From Phallusia mammillata (taxonomy: Eukaryota; Chordata; Ascidiacea; Phlebobranchia; Ascidiidae), in contig QLIY01000020.1 of the NCBI GenBank assembly GCA_003260075.1, forward strand, positions 248,001 through 312,000: 64,000 nucleotides of DNA, written 5' to 3'. The position numbers and the translations under genes were made by a program. Positions 1 to 13,000 of the stretch are shown piece after piece. The stretch's first letter is position 1; every line of letters starts with the position of its first letter. The notes under the pieces were generated by a model, which saw only the letters and a program-made list of their open reading frames with translations, did no database searches and was not told the DNA's origin.

Positions 1-1661
1 TACTTTCAGGAGAACTTGGTTGTTGTATAAACCACGAAGCTCGGCAACAGTTTTATCGACAAACAACGTGTTTGGATCCCACGTTGGGTCAATTATAGGC
101 CAAGCCAACTTTTTCTCCAAAAACTTCATCAATGGATTCGCGTCAAGCAGATTAATCAATGCTAAAATGTAAAGAAACCCCATTTTTGAATGTGTAAATG
201 CTATCCACAAATTTGATAGGATTAAGCTAAAGGAACAAAATAGGTTGTTAATGCTATTCATGTTATTGAAACAGTATTTGCTCCCTTGATACTGGTTCTT
301 TAGCCAACCAACGTTTTCGGTCCTGGTTAGTACGCTACCTAGGGAGACGAATAAGTTGCCCTATGAGAAAATACTGTTTCAGCAAGAACGTAGATAGATT
401 TAAACTATTAGAAACGTGTTGGTATTAAGCAATGTTCGGCACATTCTTTGGCAATCCTTACCTGTATTCATGCAAGCTTTGTATGCAACTTTAGCTTTTT
501 GCACAGCGGAACAATCTGTCAACTTGTTTGGAAGATTAAGTAAATCTGCAAGAAGTATAAGTAATATTTTATATAAGACCTCGACATTGTTTTTTATAAC
601 CATAACAATCAATTTTGTCATTAGACGTAAACTGTAAGGACACCAAATCACTTTAAAAGCAAAAAACATTAAACACCAGCAAAATTTTACACAATAACTG
701 ATTTTTTACCAGCAATGTCGTAAATCACACGGTCTCGAATTGTTGTGTAGGTAAGGAAATGACTTTTGGAAGGAGGAATCGGATTTTCTTTCAACCAACG
801 TCCACAAACAAAGTCGAAAAAGTTGTTGCAAGGATTGACAGAAAAATCGATTTTGTTCATGTAATACGCGGCTGAAAGTTAATATAGTTGTTTAACAAAC
901 ATACTGAAAAATTGCTTACATTTTTGTTTGTTTACCTGTGGAAAAGCACTCATTTGTTGTGCAGACATTGCTAGATGCGTTGGTGGTGGTTCCAGTTCCT
1001 ACGAGTTTGCATGGATAAAATGTTGTTGTTACAAAAATTGAAACACTAATTTATATTCTGACAATAAAATGTCTATAGGGGGGCTAATTTAAGTAAAAAC
1101 TTTTTTATGTAATAAATTCCGAAAAAGCAACGACTAGAAGTCACACAAACCAGCAATGCATCGTTCTGTGCCGGATTGCAGCCCTCGAAGTTCGTAAGTC
1201 CATCTATATTTTGTGGCTTTCCCGCACAGTTCGTATTGCGGGTAGGCGTGTTTCAATCTAAAAACAAACACATATATGAGTTGAAACTATACAACTAGTC
1301 ACAACAAATGGCAGCATCTATTTTGATAGCACGTTAAGAAAACACCCAAATATGTAGGCTTATCTACAACAAAGCAGAAAATACCAGCTACAGTTTAAAA
1401 AAGGGTCGCCGAACCTATAGCTAAACAAATGTATCTGTTTGGAACAGGGGTCAAACTCCCCAATACCACTTGAATCTCAAAATGTCTGAAAACAAATGTC
1501 TAGGGAAACGAACAATAAGAAAATAATGATTTTGGTATAATAGATGAATAACCCATTGAATCACAAGTTAATTTAAGCGTTTATTGTGCGCTAAGTCATT
1601 GCATTATTAAATAATCACATATTAAATCGTTAACAAGTCACGAAATTAGCATTCACGCACA

Positions 1662-1698
<37 letters not shown>

Positions 1699-4600
1699 AT
1701 GTGGAGCTACCAAATTGATAAACACAAGCAAAATATATTTATAACATTTGTCGCAAACTATGACGTCAGTTTTAAGACACAAATGAAATGCTTATTCAAT
1801 CTATTATAAGCTACATGAGAAATTTTGAGTCACAAACAGCTTTGTCTCGGTGCGTACATATTTGACACCCATTGGGCAAAAGATGCTTATAGTGTGTTGG
1901 GACAATCGATGTTGGAAACCATGGTATGAGTCATTGCCACGGGGGGGGGGCTGCGTACATATTTGACACCCATTGGGCAAAAGATGCTTATAATGTGTTG
2001 GGACAATCGATGTTGGAAACCATGGTATGAGTCATTGCCACCATCAAAAAGTGATCGTCACATTCCAATACCATACGGAAGAAAACCAACAGAATATATA
2101 GATATTGTATGTTTACCTTGCTAAACACAACACCTAAACAACACGTATCTAGCATATATATTGCAAATGAGACCTGTATTTTGCAATGTAAGCAAGGGCT
2201 GCAATATCGACAGTAGTTTCAAAATTGTTTGGCTTTTAAGATCAAGGCTTTACGTATTTGCGTAAATCACACAAGTGCGTTATCAGCCAAAACAAATCAC
2301 GAATTTTGCGTTTAAAAGGTGTTTTGTATGATACAAAAGAGTCCTGTCGCTCCACACCATTTGCCAAGACACTGGTTTTATTGTGTTACTCGCATTAACT
2401 TATACTGCAACTTGAGACCAAACAATAGCATGTTGACTTTTTGCGTTCTAGTGCAGTGGTCGGCAACCGCCGGTCCTAGATATAAGGTTTANGGAGTTCG
2501 TTACCGGGCCGTATAACTTTTCCTGTGGAACGGTTTAAAACATTTTATCCATGTATCCCGGGAATGATAAACTAATTTAGGTGTTTTTATTGCTAAATAT
2601 TTGTAGTTTTTTGAAGACCGGTCCGCGATAAAATTTCACTTTCAAAAACGGTCCGCGGTGCAAAAAAGGTTGCCGACCCCTGTTCTAGTGCACAACGAGC
2701 GCCTAAAAATGGCGACAAAACTGTGAACGGCGATAAAGCTATTAGTTAGCATTTGATACATGGGAGCAAAGGTTTACGAGTTAAAGGCTGTATTTTAGAA
2801 ATGCAAAACAAAACTAGTTGAATCACAACCCCAAACAAATGCTTGACACCTTTCTGGTTCGCAAAAAGCGTAAAGTAACTGACCAAAACAGTTTATCTCT
2901 ATAATAATTGGATTCAATTCTGTTACTATACAGCTAGTGGTGCATGCAAACAAACACAAGATAAATTGTTTTCATACATGTATGTAAATCATATATTATA
3001 AACACTTAGCAGCAAAAGCCAACAGCCTGTATCACAAATCCTTTCAGTTATGAAGCCTTACTTGTATCCTGTATTGCACTGAATATGGCACCACTTAATT
3101 TTTCCAAACATTGTTGTCGTTCTGCCACACGTAGTTTTCGCATTTGTGGTTGGTTTGACAAACGTCGAACATTTTCTCTTCATTCTTGCACTTTCACTAT
3201 CTGAAACGCGAAACCCGAAATTCGGTATGGTGACAAACCAAAATTTTCCAGCTAACCACAAAGTATATGAATTTTTACAAGTGAGTATTTTAAACTAAGT
3301 AATTTTAACTATCCGTTTAAAATCGTATTTGTTTCGAGTTCCGATAATCCAATGGACACAAAAAGAGCATTGGCTTTAAAAATTAGAGGAATCGTGTTGT
3401 TTTTAAAACAAGTTAAAACCGAAATTTAAAATACTGAATGCATTATAAAACATACCATCGTCCTCCACATCATAATTTGCCAAGATATCCCTCAACAAAT
3501 TCTCCATGAAGAAAACTCTTGTGTCTCTCTTCTTCATAAAATGTTGATCATCATATTCTTTAAGGTCTTCCATCTCATTTTCCTGAACATCCTCCATAGC
3601 TTCTTCTACTTCTTGATCATCCTCATCAGTTAAAGAGTCCAACTCTTCGAGGATTCGATCTTCGAGATCCTGCATACCATCTAATCGGAAGACATCTTGC
3701 TCTTCTTTTTGAGCTTTTGAATCAAGTTTTAGATCTGATTTTGCTTCTTTGAGATTTTCATCAGATATTGAAGCCATTTCCCTTTCCTGCATAAAAATGT
3801 CATAAATATGTTGTATTTTGCCAGTGCTGTCAGTAGGGTTGGCCCGATACCTATTTTTATCCGATCCCAGTGTAAACTACATCATGTACCTATACTTTTT
3901 GGGCAGTGCTTTTCCATATTGTACTAGCGTAATTGTAACGATTGTAATTTAAATTAAAAACACGATTGTAATTAAAAATATCAAACGGTTTTGAGTGAGT
4001 ATGGGTTTTCCTGGCCAACGTTAAACGATCCAATATGTTTTGCTTTTCGCTACTTATTACATTTGAATGTCAGTGTGTCAATTTGCCAAAACTCAGACAA
4101 CATCAATCGCCCCAAACAACATAATCGGAGCGGGTTTAACGTAAGTTAACGTAAACGTGCTGAAAGTACCAAACTTGCGGTGACCTTTTGGTTGTGCGCG
4201 CCAAGATACTAAAGCAAAGTGTACTAGACGTGTGATTCACTTCTACTATTATATCAAAAGCAATAGATTTTAAACGCAGCATAACCAATTACTCGTACAA
4301 AACCGAATCTTCGTTAAACTGCTGATTCGGCAAACTATTTGGTTTTCGTAGAAGAATTGGACGAGAACTGTTACCGAACATAGCATCGAGTATAGGGTCC
4401 CGATACAGCAATATCAGGCCATCTTGAACTTAAAGTGTTAAACTTGTGGACAATTTTAAACGGCTGTGTTTCATTTTACAGTAACTACATGATTGAATAC
4501 TTGATGCGATCATAAAAACCTATATTATCTTACGTTGGATTACTTACGCAAACCGGTTAAAACATAAGCTAATTGTTTCAGCAAATATGGTACTTTCGTA

Positions 4601-5092
4601 TGCTGTCTCAGAAAAGTTTCCTTTTCCTCAAGAGAGCGGCCCAATTGACAACGCAGTTAAACGGAAATCACCGAATTTAAAAATCGTCGAAACCGAAAAG
4701 AAAATGCTGGTTGCGAAAATTGAAATTACCCAGTTGGACAGCGCATTCAAGTAAGGAAAATCCAAGGAGTTGACTCAAAGGAAATAAGGAAACACACAGG
4801 AGGTCTACTTACCGCTTCTTCGTCGATGGTGCTGGGGGGGGGGGCGAAATTACCCAGTTAGAGAGCGCATTCAAGTAAGGAAAATCCAAGGAGTTGAGTT
4901 AAAGGATATGAGGAAACACACAGGAGGTCTACTTACCGCTTCTTCGTCGATGGTGCTGTCATCTTCGACTTCTAAGTCAAAATCAACTGAGATAGGAGCG
5001 TCAATGGCTTTTGCATTGCGACAATACACAAGAAAAACGACAAAACACAGCCCACCTAACTTGAGCAAAAACATGACGCCCCTGTTGAACAA
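1..5092 (-). CDS. M13 (neprilysin-like) zinc metallopeptidase, copy A, 5' part only
   Basis: Only the first eight exons are present; the gene runs off the left edge. Exons on the minus strand: 4937-5092, 3456-3786, 3062-3200, 1151-1257, 936-998, 710-871, 462-545 and 1-161 (partial). Exon 1 gives a hydrophobic signal or anchor (MFLLKLGGLCFVVFLVY) followed by acidic sequence. Exon 2 (110 codons) is very rich in Glu/Asp. Exons 3-4 form a six-cysteine sushi-like module (WCHIQCNTGY, YELCGK, ERC). Exons 5-8 begin the M13 domain: CTTNEC, then YYMNKIDFSVNPCNNFFDFV with CGRW and NPIP, then LRGLYNNQV. Exon phases match copy B exactly, which supports the model. The zinc site lies outside the window, so activity cannot be judged. 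The family cleaves peptides at the cell surface or outside the cell. Product class is firm; the exact start (5092 or the in-frame ATG at 5074) is less so. Confidence 0.85.
1662..1697. repeat. 36-base G run
   Basis: Uninterrupted G run in a copy A intron. Unlike most of the shorter runs, its flanks are not obvious duplicates. Confidence 0.9.
1851..2041. repeat. 90-bp direct duplication split by G10
   Basis: 1851-1940 and 1952-2041 match with one difference (AGTG/AATG); G10 at 1941-1950. Confidence 0.95.
2454..2682. mobile_element. hAT-type MITE, 229 bp, with perfect 8-bp target duplication
   Basis: Begins CAGTGGTCGGCAACC and ends GGTTGCCGACCCCTG, inverted ends with one mismatch. It is flanked on both sides by TTCTAGTG (2446-2453 and 2683-2690). 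No coding capacity. One undetermined base (n) lies at 2492. It sits in the copy A intron between exons 3 and 4. Confidence 0.9.
4722..4957. repeat. 112-bp direct duplication split by G11, covering the exon 1 donor of M13 copy A
   Basis: 4722-4833 and 4846-4957 differ at about six sites (about 5%). The run is 4834-4844. The left copy ends inside exon 1 sequence, giving a false partial exon. Confidence 0.95.
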
Positions 5093-7032
5093 ATAAGCAC
5101 TTCTTTATCTTTTATGTAACAGAGGTAGCTTTCATGGGTTTGTATTAATAGTGATAATACACGATTCGTCTTTTCGCAATGTGATCTGTTACTATAAAAG
5201 CGCAATTTTGAAAACTAATAATCTATACAGCTAACAGCGCATGCCTAAAATCTTTCTTTATGCGTTTTTTTATCGTTTTGTAACTATTTATTAAGAAACA
5301 TTAAAAACTGACAATCTAGGTTGTACTAGGCTTGACCATAGACATCAGTAGCCTACACCATGCAAATCGAACTTTCTTTCACAAAAATTGGTATCCCTCA
5401 AAAAGCACTGCCTAATATTGTTACTTATTGTGTTCATAACAGCTATAACGCCAAACATTCAAGCACCATAATGTGAATCTAGAAAACTTTTCTTCAAAAG
5501 TCCGTTAAGCCTGCATCAAGCGAAACAATAGCGCCGGTGTTAGATAAGTAACAGTCATCTCCATCGAGTCACTCCTATTCAAAAAGACGTGACTGTAAAA
5601 CAGTACGTCGGCGCTTCGGACTTCCATATGGGTTGGCAAAATAGCTGGTGTTGCCCACAGCCCGCCAGTTTGCAGGGAAAGGAAGCGGATCAACCTTATT
5701 TAACTCCTACACAATACTTAACACAGCCTCGTTGCAATTTGAGCTGTTTCAAGCGTTTGGAATAGCAACACAGAGTGTAATCTGTGTACAAGGAATTTGA
5801 TGGGACTTTGTAAACGATTAATTGCAACTGATTTCCCACTATTGATAAACGCCTGATTTATTTTGGATTCTGCTGGCCACAAACAATGCATGGGAATGTA
5901 TGAATGTGGTAATTTACTGCTTTCTGATTTCATACAAACCCTTATCTAAACTTTAAATCATCGCGTAGCGAATTGTAACATGTATGTTACACATTTTAAT
6001 GTTGGACGTTTTTATAGATTTAGTATTCTGACACTTTACTTTTAAAGTCTGTAATAACAACTAAATTATGAAATTTCAACTTTGGCAAAGTATTACTTTT
6101 TGTATTTCTTAAACCCGAAAATAACAACAGTGCTCAATAAAGCAAATCAAAATTCACCAAATTTTATCTCATATAGTTCAGATAAGGTCTAGGCTTGGAT
6201 ATTTGCGAGTCTTGGATATTAGGCTACATGGAAACTTTTCAACAGAAAACATATGCGACTGTCAAAAACATCACTTCACAATGCATTTTTACGTGATTAT
6301 GGAAATCAATAAAATAAATCATTGAAATTCAAAGTTTCACAACGGTATTTAAAAAAGCTTATGGATCATATGACATCCGTTCCAACACGGCGTTTTACCC
6401 ATAAATTGGAAGAAATTTGAAGGAGTTTTATTGGTTTGCTTTCCGTCATTTATTTTGACAGTATGGAAGCCAAAATAGGCAGAAGACAGGCGTACAAGCT
6501 TTTATTTGTTTAGTATAAGTGACAAAATATTTTGGTTATGTAATTTTGCAATAAAGCAGTGGTTCTCAGCTTCGACAGTACGTCGCTTTGTGTGTTTTTT
6601 TTATCTGTGTGTAATGTTGTACACGAAAAAATTGACGTTAAATAAGACCGGGCATAAATTAACAAAGTCAAGCAAGTTCAAATAGCGATAAATCCCAACT
6701 TTGGTAAATCTCAAGACAAGTGCAAAACCTTGACTGAAATCTTGCACTCGAAAAAGTTTGGACATTACTACACTAAAGTGACTGTACATGTAAAATCCAA
6801 TGATAATTAGCGAACAAAAATTTTGACGATCCGATCACAAAGCCCAATTGCAACACAAACACAACAGTACAATAATGCTCCTCAGCTTGATTAACTACTT
6901 TGCAAACAAACATATATATAAATGCACATAAACTGCTATTCTTATTCTTTTTTTACTCGCTGTACAACTCTTCTGGTAGCACCTTTAAAACCACGTGCCA
7001 AACTTGGGTGTGAATCATTTTTGACGCAGAAT
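5093..7032. other. intergenic spacer between tandem M13 genes
   Basis: Copy B stops at 7033 and copy A starts at 5092, both on the minus strand, so this 1.9-kb spacer holds the copy B 3' end and the copy A promoter. Open frames here are short, match nothing I recognise and lack splice support. A decayed hAT-like end (CAGTGGTTCTCA) lies at 6557. I saw no clear poly(A) signal close to the copy B stop. Confidence 0.6.
6557..6590. mobile_element. decayed hAT-like terminus
   Basis: CAGTGGTTCTCA followed by a pyrimidine-poor stretch resembles a common hAT end. No matching opposite end found. Confidence 0.3.
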
Positions 7033-10000
7033 CTACCAAATGATGCACTTCTTTATCGGATTCATGTAAGAACCTAATGGGCAGTTAAATGCCTCCGCAA
7101 ACTTGTCAAAGTTCTGTAAGGAACCGACTGTCCTAAAAAAATAAATATTGGTAATAGGTACTTTAATTTTAGGTGCACAACAAAAGCACTAAACAAACAT
7201 GTGCAAGCACTTCGGAATGAGAAAGACTTGGGGTTGCTATCGTGCCAGAAGACATTCAAACGAACCGATCAAGAGAATAACGTTAGTTAATGTTTAACAA
7301 CCATTTCAGAAGTTGGCTTGTAACACGATGTTTTCCTTAGGTTATATTCTCACCTGAATCTCGAAGGGCTGTGAGAGTCGGTATTTACCTCATGTACAGC
7401 GCTCGCATGTGTTGAATGGCCGCATCGATACTGTAATAAAAATCAAAGCAGTAAACAAAAAATAGACTGGAAATTTATTTGTAAGAAATATTATTCATAC
7501 TTTTATCAGTAAAGTATTGATTTAAGCGTAAAGTAACTTAGTAAAATATGTGACTTGTAATTCGGGTTTTAAACTTAACCTACCATTAAAACGAACTTAA
7601 TTCAGGCCTGACACCACTTTGTGTCATAATTTCAACAATTTGTGGGCCTAGTTTGGGATTTGTACAAAAATTAGGTTTTAGCCCCAACTGCCGCTTCGCC
7701 TAAAACAGTTAAAAATTGTACAACTTCACGTACACCACCAGCCCCGATAAAGAACATTTGATCGTTCGTAAAACCAGTTGTTGGTTCAATTTGCTCTCCA
7801 GTCAGTCCGTTTGCTTTCAACCACATATGATATCCCTACAAAACAAGATTAATCAAGTTGTGTTAAGCCTAAATCGATGTCGCGGTTTTCACAAATCTTA
7901 AAATAGCACAGACAGATAAACTGACAATGAAACCACTTTAGTTGCTAAAAAATTGAAACAGCTTTTCTACAACTGGTTTCTCGCCCACAAGCAGAAGCGG
8001 GGCTTAGGGATAAAAATGCTACACATGAAAAAATAACCGAAAAGTGCCTTTACAAAACAGATGTTTAAACAGTTGCCATTAACTCGAACTGCTGTATTGA
8101 TTACTACACAAAGTCATACGCACCACGTAGGCCTCTCTGATTCCCCCATTATCCGCAATATTCTCAGTCAAAGTTCTGGTTCCATTAAGCTGCAAAGCAT
8201 TGTGGCAACTCCAAATGTTTTTCCAAATAAAACATCAAAAGTTCCAAATAGAACTTCAAATGCCCACATGGGCTACACAAATTTTGCCAAGTGCATCACA
8301 AAAATAGTAAAGGAATGCACATGTTGAAAAAGTAATTTTTTTTGTATTTTTTAAAACAGCAACTATTTAAAATAGGAAAAAGCATCACACAGTTACACGC
8401 TTTTAGTTGCTTAAACAGGAGTTACTTTAACGTATTTTATGTTACACTAAATATTTAACTGCAGATCGCCTACATGCCTTCACTTACATATAATCCAGCC
8501 TCCATTGAATAGAAGTTGTTGTACTGGTTTACCAAACAACCAGATCGCTTTCTAAACCCAGCGACAGCCTCAGCTGACCACCAGTTGTATCTGTTTCCGT
8601 GCACACCATACAGCCGACCAGTGTCGTCAAAACCGTGCGTAAGCTCGTGACCCACAATGCTGCCCATGGCGCCGTATTGAAAAACCCTTTAAACAAATAC
8701 ATATATAACAGAGGTGTAAGAAATTGATGTATAACTATTATTGACTGGCACAATACTTTAACGGTATTTTCCGTTTAGGCAAACTTTAGGGTATTAAAGA
8801 CCACAGGTCCAACGGCGACATCAAATAAATTCATTATTTTTTACTTACCGTGGAAACGTATCCCCCCAGTACATCGGGTATTGCATTATAGCTGCCAGAA
8901 TCACTGTAAAAATATGCTGTTTACAAGAGAGGTATGTGTATTAGTTTGTTCTATACAGTTTATAAAACTTTTCATCAACCTGATCACCAAATTGGTTTAC
9001 TATAGGAAAATTTAACTTTGTTTACCCTCTTCTTTTAATTTTGATGTCACTTTCTAGGCAAGAAATACATGTAACAAAAGCTACCGACAGAAGACTTGAA
9101 ACTGGAATGAAACCAACTGGGACCACTGACTACTTACTGATGCGGTTGTATGAGTTGCTGTAGAATGAGTTGACCATGGTTGGTCTGTAGGTGAATGGAA
9201 CCACTTTTGGGTCGTAACTTTGGCCGATCAGCTTAAACTTGTTTTGTGCGATGGTTGTCAAAGCACGCAATGTGTTGCCAAAGTAATCACCAACATTGAC
9301 TCGTAGCTATAAACAGAAATGCAATGGAATGTACGTTGTTAAAACTTTTACCAAGTGGAAATAGGGTGCACTTTTCAAATGAGCTCTATTAGCTTTTTGA
9401 CAAACGGAATCAACACTACAATCTTAGTTTGAAACACATAAACGTTTTGTAGTTGATAAACTGTTTGTACATTTGGTGGATAGTTTAATTACTAAACTAC
9501 ATTTCCTTTAATTTATTAATATGTTATAACGGGCTTTCGAAACTGTAGGCTATAATTATAAACCCTGATGAAAGCAATTGGTCTAACTGTAAACATCTAT
9601 TGAGTACCACCGAAACCGGATTTTGTTTTTTGTGGAGGTTTGTGGATACTATGGATACTCCATACTCACGTGTGAGACTTGATTGTCGAGATAGGTAGTG
9701 TTCTGGTAAATTTTCGGATTGTAACCGATATCATAAATGACTGCATTAGCTTTTCTTATTGCGTAATCTTTGGTTTTCTTGTCCATCCAAGTAACTTCGG
9801 TGTGGAGAAGTTGAATAAATCCGTCTCGGATATAAGTAAACAACTCTGTCGCCTGTAAAAAATATGTATACCGCACCAGTTAAACTTTGCTTCGTTTAAG
9901 TCAACAATTCTCACAATTCCTAGTCAAGAATTTATCTATCAATGTTACTTTCAGACTTACTAATATTTGTATGTGCTTTAACGAGTAGTTTCAATATTAC

Positions 10001-13000
10001 GTGTAAGAACGTGTAGTTTTTTGCTTTGTTATTAGTTTTTTGGAATAGTGCTAATTCTGACTGTAGCACCGATCTTGAGGGCACATTAAAAATATGAGGA
10101 AATCTTTTTACTAATTTAGTTGCACATGAAACGGACTTAAACTCAGTTTAATTAAAGGCGAAATAAACATTAAAGTTGCAAAAAACATATCACTTTTATT
10201 ATTCAAATGTTTCGACAAAACTATTGTCATCATTAGTGAAATAATGACCTGTACCAACTGACAATAAGTTGTACTTATTTTTTTCATATTTGCTTCTATT
10301 TTCATACGTATGCATTGTGGTTTGTGGGTCTATTTAAAAATAGTGTAAGCAACTCATTTAGAAGTTAACCAACATTTTAGGAGCATAAACAATACTTACG
10401 GCCTTCTTTTTAGATGTTGGAAAGTGCTTGTCGATGTACAATTTGCTTGTAGCTCCCTTCATGGATAGAATTAACTCAGAAGAGCATTTATAACTCCTAG
10501 ATGTAAGAGATCGAGTCCCGTATAGCGCCTTCTCATACATCAAGTATCGCTTCTGGAATCGCAAACTCAGATTCTTGACTCGGTGTTTCACCAGTCGCCA
10601 TATGATGTAGTTTTGCACAGTCCTTTCAAACAAATGAAAATACAAGAAAATGCCGTACAACGTGCGGGAATTTGAACGCATTCGGTACCTTTTGCCACCG
10701 CTTTTGATTAGAGCTTGAAGGTTTTGCATGAATTTCACATTCCACACTTGAATAACAGTTGATTTCGTAATGGGGTGCGACAGAATCATGAGTTTAAAAG
10801 TTTTTAGCCAATTCATCTAAAAAATAAGACTTTTAATGTTTGTTATGACACAATAATTGGAAAGGTTCGTCCACAGGAAATGTTAAGACCCTTCTATAAC
10901 AAGTGTCATTGACTCATTTCTACAGTTAAATTGTAAGGACAAGAAAACAAAAGTTACATACGTAAAACTACAGATATAGAATTGAAAACGTAAAACTACA
11001 GGATTGGATTTTCTTATGTAAATTTAGTGATTCAAAAAATCACAAAGCAAAGAACAAGAAACATACAAACGCTTTTTAGTTAGAGTTAAAAAGCATTTTA
11101 GACCAGCAATCAAACTGAATCATATCATGTCTTGTTGTTTGCACATGAAAACATAAGATCATTGATCGCTAACAAACACAAATTCTTACCACTCCAGGAA
11201 TTTTCAGTTGCATTTCTTTGATGGTCATTGACGTGTGTTGATATTTGTCATGAACTTTGTGATACGCCAACTTCCTTTCGAACTTTTTTACAGAACTAAC
11301 ATCTTTTGCCACGGTTTTCGGATCACCTCCAAGCATGAGAGCAATATCCCGAAACAAGTCGTAATAAGCTTTCAATTTCTGCAATGGAGAAAATCACACA
11401 ATAATAACCTACTATTTTTAAAGAAAATCAAGTGCCCAAAAACTTGACTTCCAACCAAAATCTGCCGCGCACTAAACTTATTGTGGCACATGGTAAATAA
11501 ACTGGCACTATTACTATCTTGTGCGTTATAACCATGTTAATTGTGGCAATTTCTTGACAATTACTTTTTTAGAAAACCCATTTTATAAAGATATGTGTCT
11601 GTATCAGAGTTGTAAGCGCGCCCAAACCCGAACCGCTTTTGAAAAACCTGCTTTGGCCCAAAAAAGTTTGATTGGCAGGCCGGTAATAACAATGACGTTC
11701 ACAATGGACAATAATATACAATGGCTAGGTACTTAGCTGGGTAATTTCATTTCTTTGAATTTACGAACACAAGATGTGAAGTCGGAAATCGGCCTTGAAC
11801 CGAACCCGGCCCGAAGAGTCCAGCCCGACTTATAACTCTGGTCTAGATACTTACTTAAATTTCCTTTGTAACTAATATCTTCTCCTGATTTTATATTAAC
11901 CTTTTTCGTGCGGTAATGGCAGATTATAAAGCAAATTAAAAAAAAAACTTACAGCTTCATGTCGACCATCCAGGTAGTAAGACGTGGGAAGTGCAAGCCC
12001 GGGGGGGGGGGGCTCCTGATTTTATATTAACCTTTTTTGTGCGGTAATGGCAGATTACTTACTGCTTCATGTCGACCATCCAGGTAGTAAGACGTGGGAA
12101 GTGCAAGCCCGCCATTCCATGTCTGAAAATTGATCACAAGTTACAGTTTCGGTGTCTACAGAAATTAATCGTCATTTAAATTAGAACCAATAATCAGGGC
12201 AATAATTTAAATCAGCAGTAGTCAGGGTAGAGCTACTAACACCATAACCCACACGACACCCAAGGTCGATTAGGGGGCATAAAGAGCTGAATTTTTCATT
12301 TAGCGGCTATAAATGGGTTGGGTTGGGGGGGGGGGGGAGTAGTCAGGCTCGACGCAAAATGTTTGCAAGTAACAGGGTTTCAAAACCGGGGAAAATCCCA
12401 ACTTGGATGATTGAATAACTTTCGATATTGTGTAATCAGGGAAATCATTTGACAATCGTCAGGCTCTGCACCAAACTTCTTGCAAGTAACAGGGTTGCAA
12501 AATCGAGGAAAATACCCAAACTTAAATGCTTAATTAACATTCGATATTGTACCCGCTTTCTTGCAAGCTTAATCTTAACAGTTACCTGAATAACATGGGT
12601 CCCGTTTTTCCTTGCTACCGTCACCTTCATGAAAACTTGATTGTTGTACAGGCCACGTATTTTTGCCCACGTTTTTTCGACGAACAAACCACTGGTTTTC
12701 CACGTTTTGTCGACAATAGGCCAACCCATTTTTGAACCTTTCAGCAGCTTTTTGAGCGGTTTGTCGTCAAGCTTGTCGATAAGTGCTGCGAACAAATTGG
12801 ATATCAAACCGCTTAGTCAATCAATCTAGAACGTTAGTTTCTAACATATTCAGCTCCCTTTTACAAACCCATTGGGTCAGTAGCCCCTCTTGTCTTTACT
12901 TTAAGTTCCTTTTTATAAGGATAAGAAATTTATTACCTGTGTTCATGCAAGCCTTGTACGCAATTTTCGCCTTCTTTACAGCAGCACATTCGCCCTTTTT

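Noticed and set aside
4908-5096. Plus-strand frame opposite M13 copy A exon 1
   Set aside because: Antisense of the signal-peptide exon; composition mirrors the acidic coding strand.
7590-7700. Open stretch after an AG in the last part of M13 copy B
   Set aside because: It reads open for about 37 codons but matches no M13 motif; the exons at 7734-7835 and 7354-7430 join perfectly without it.
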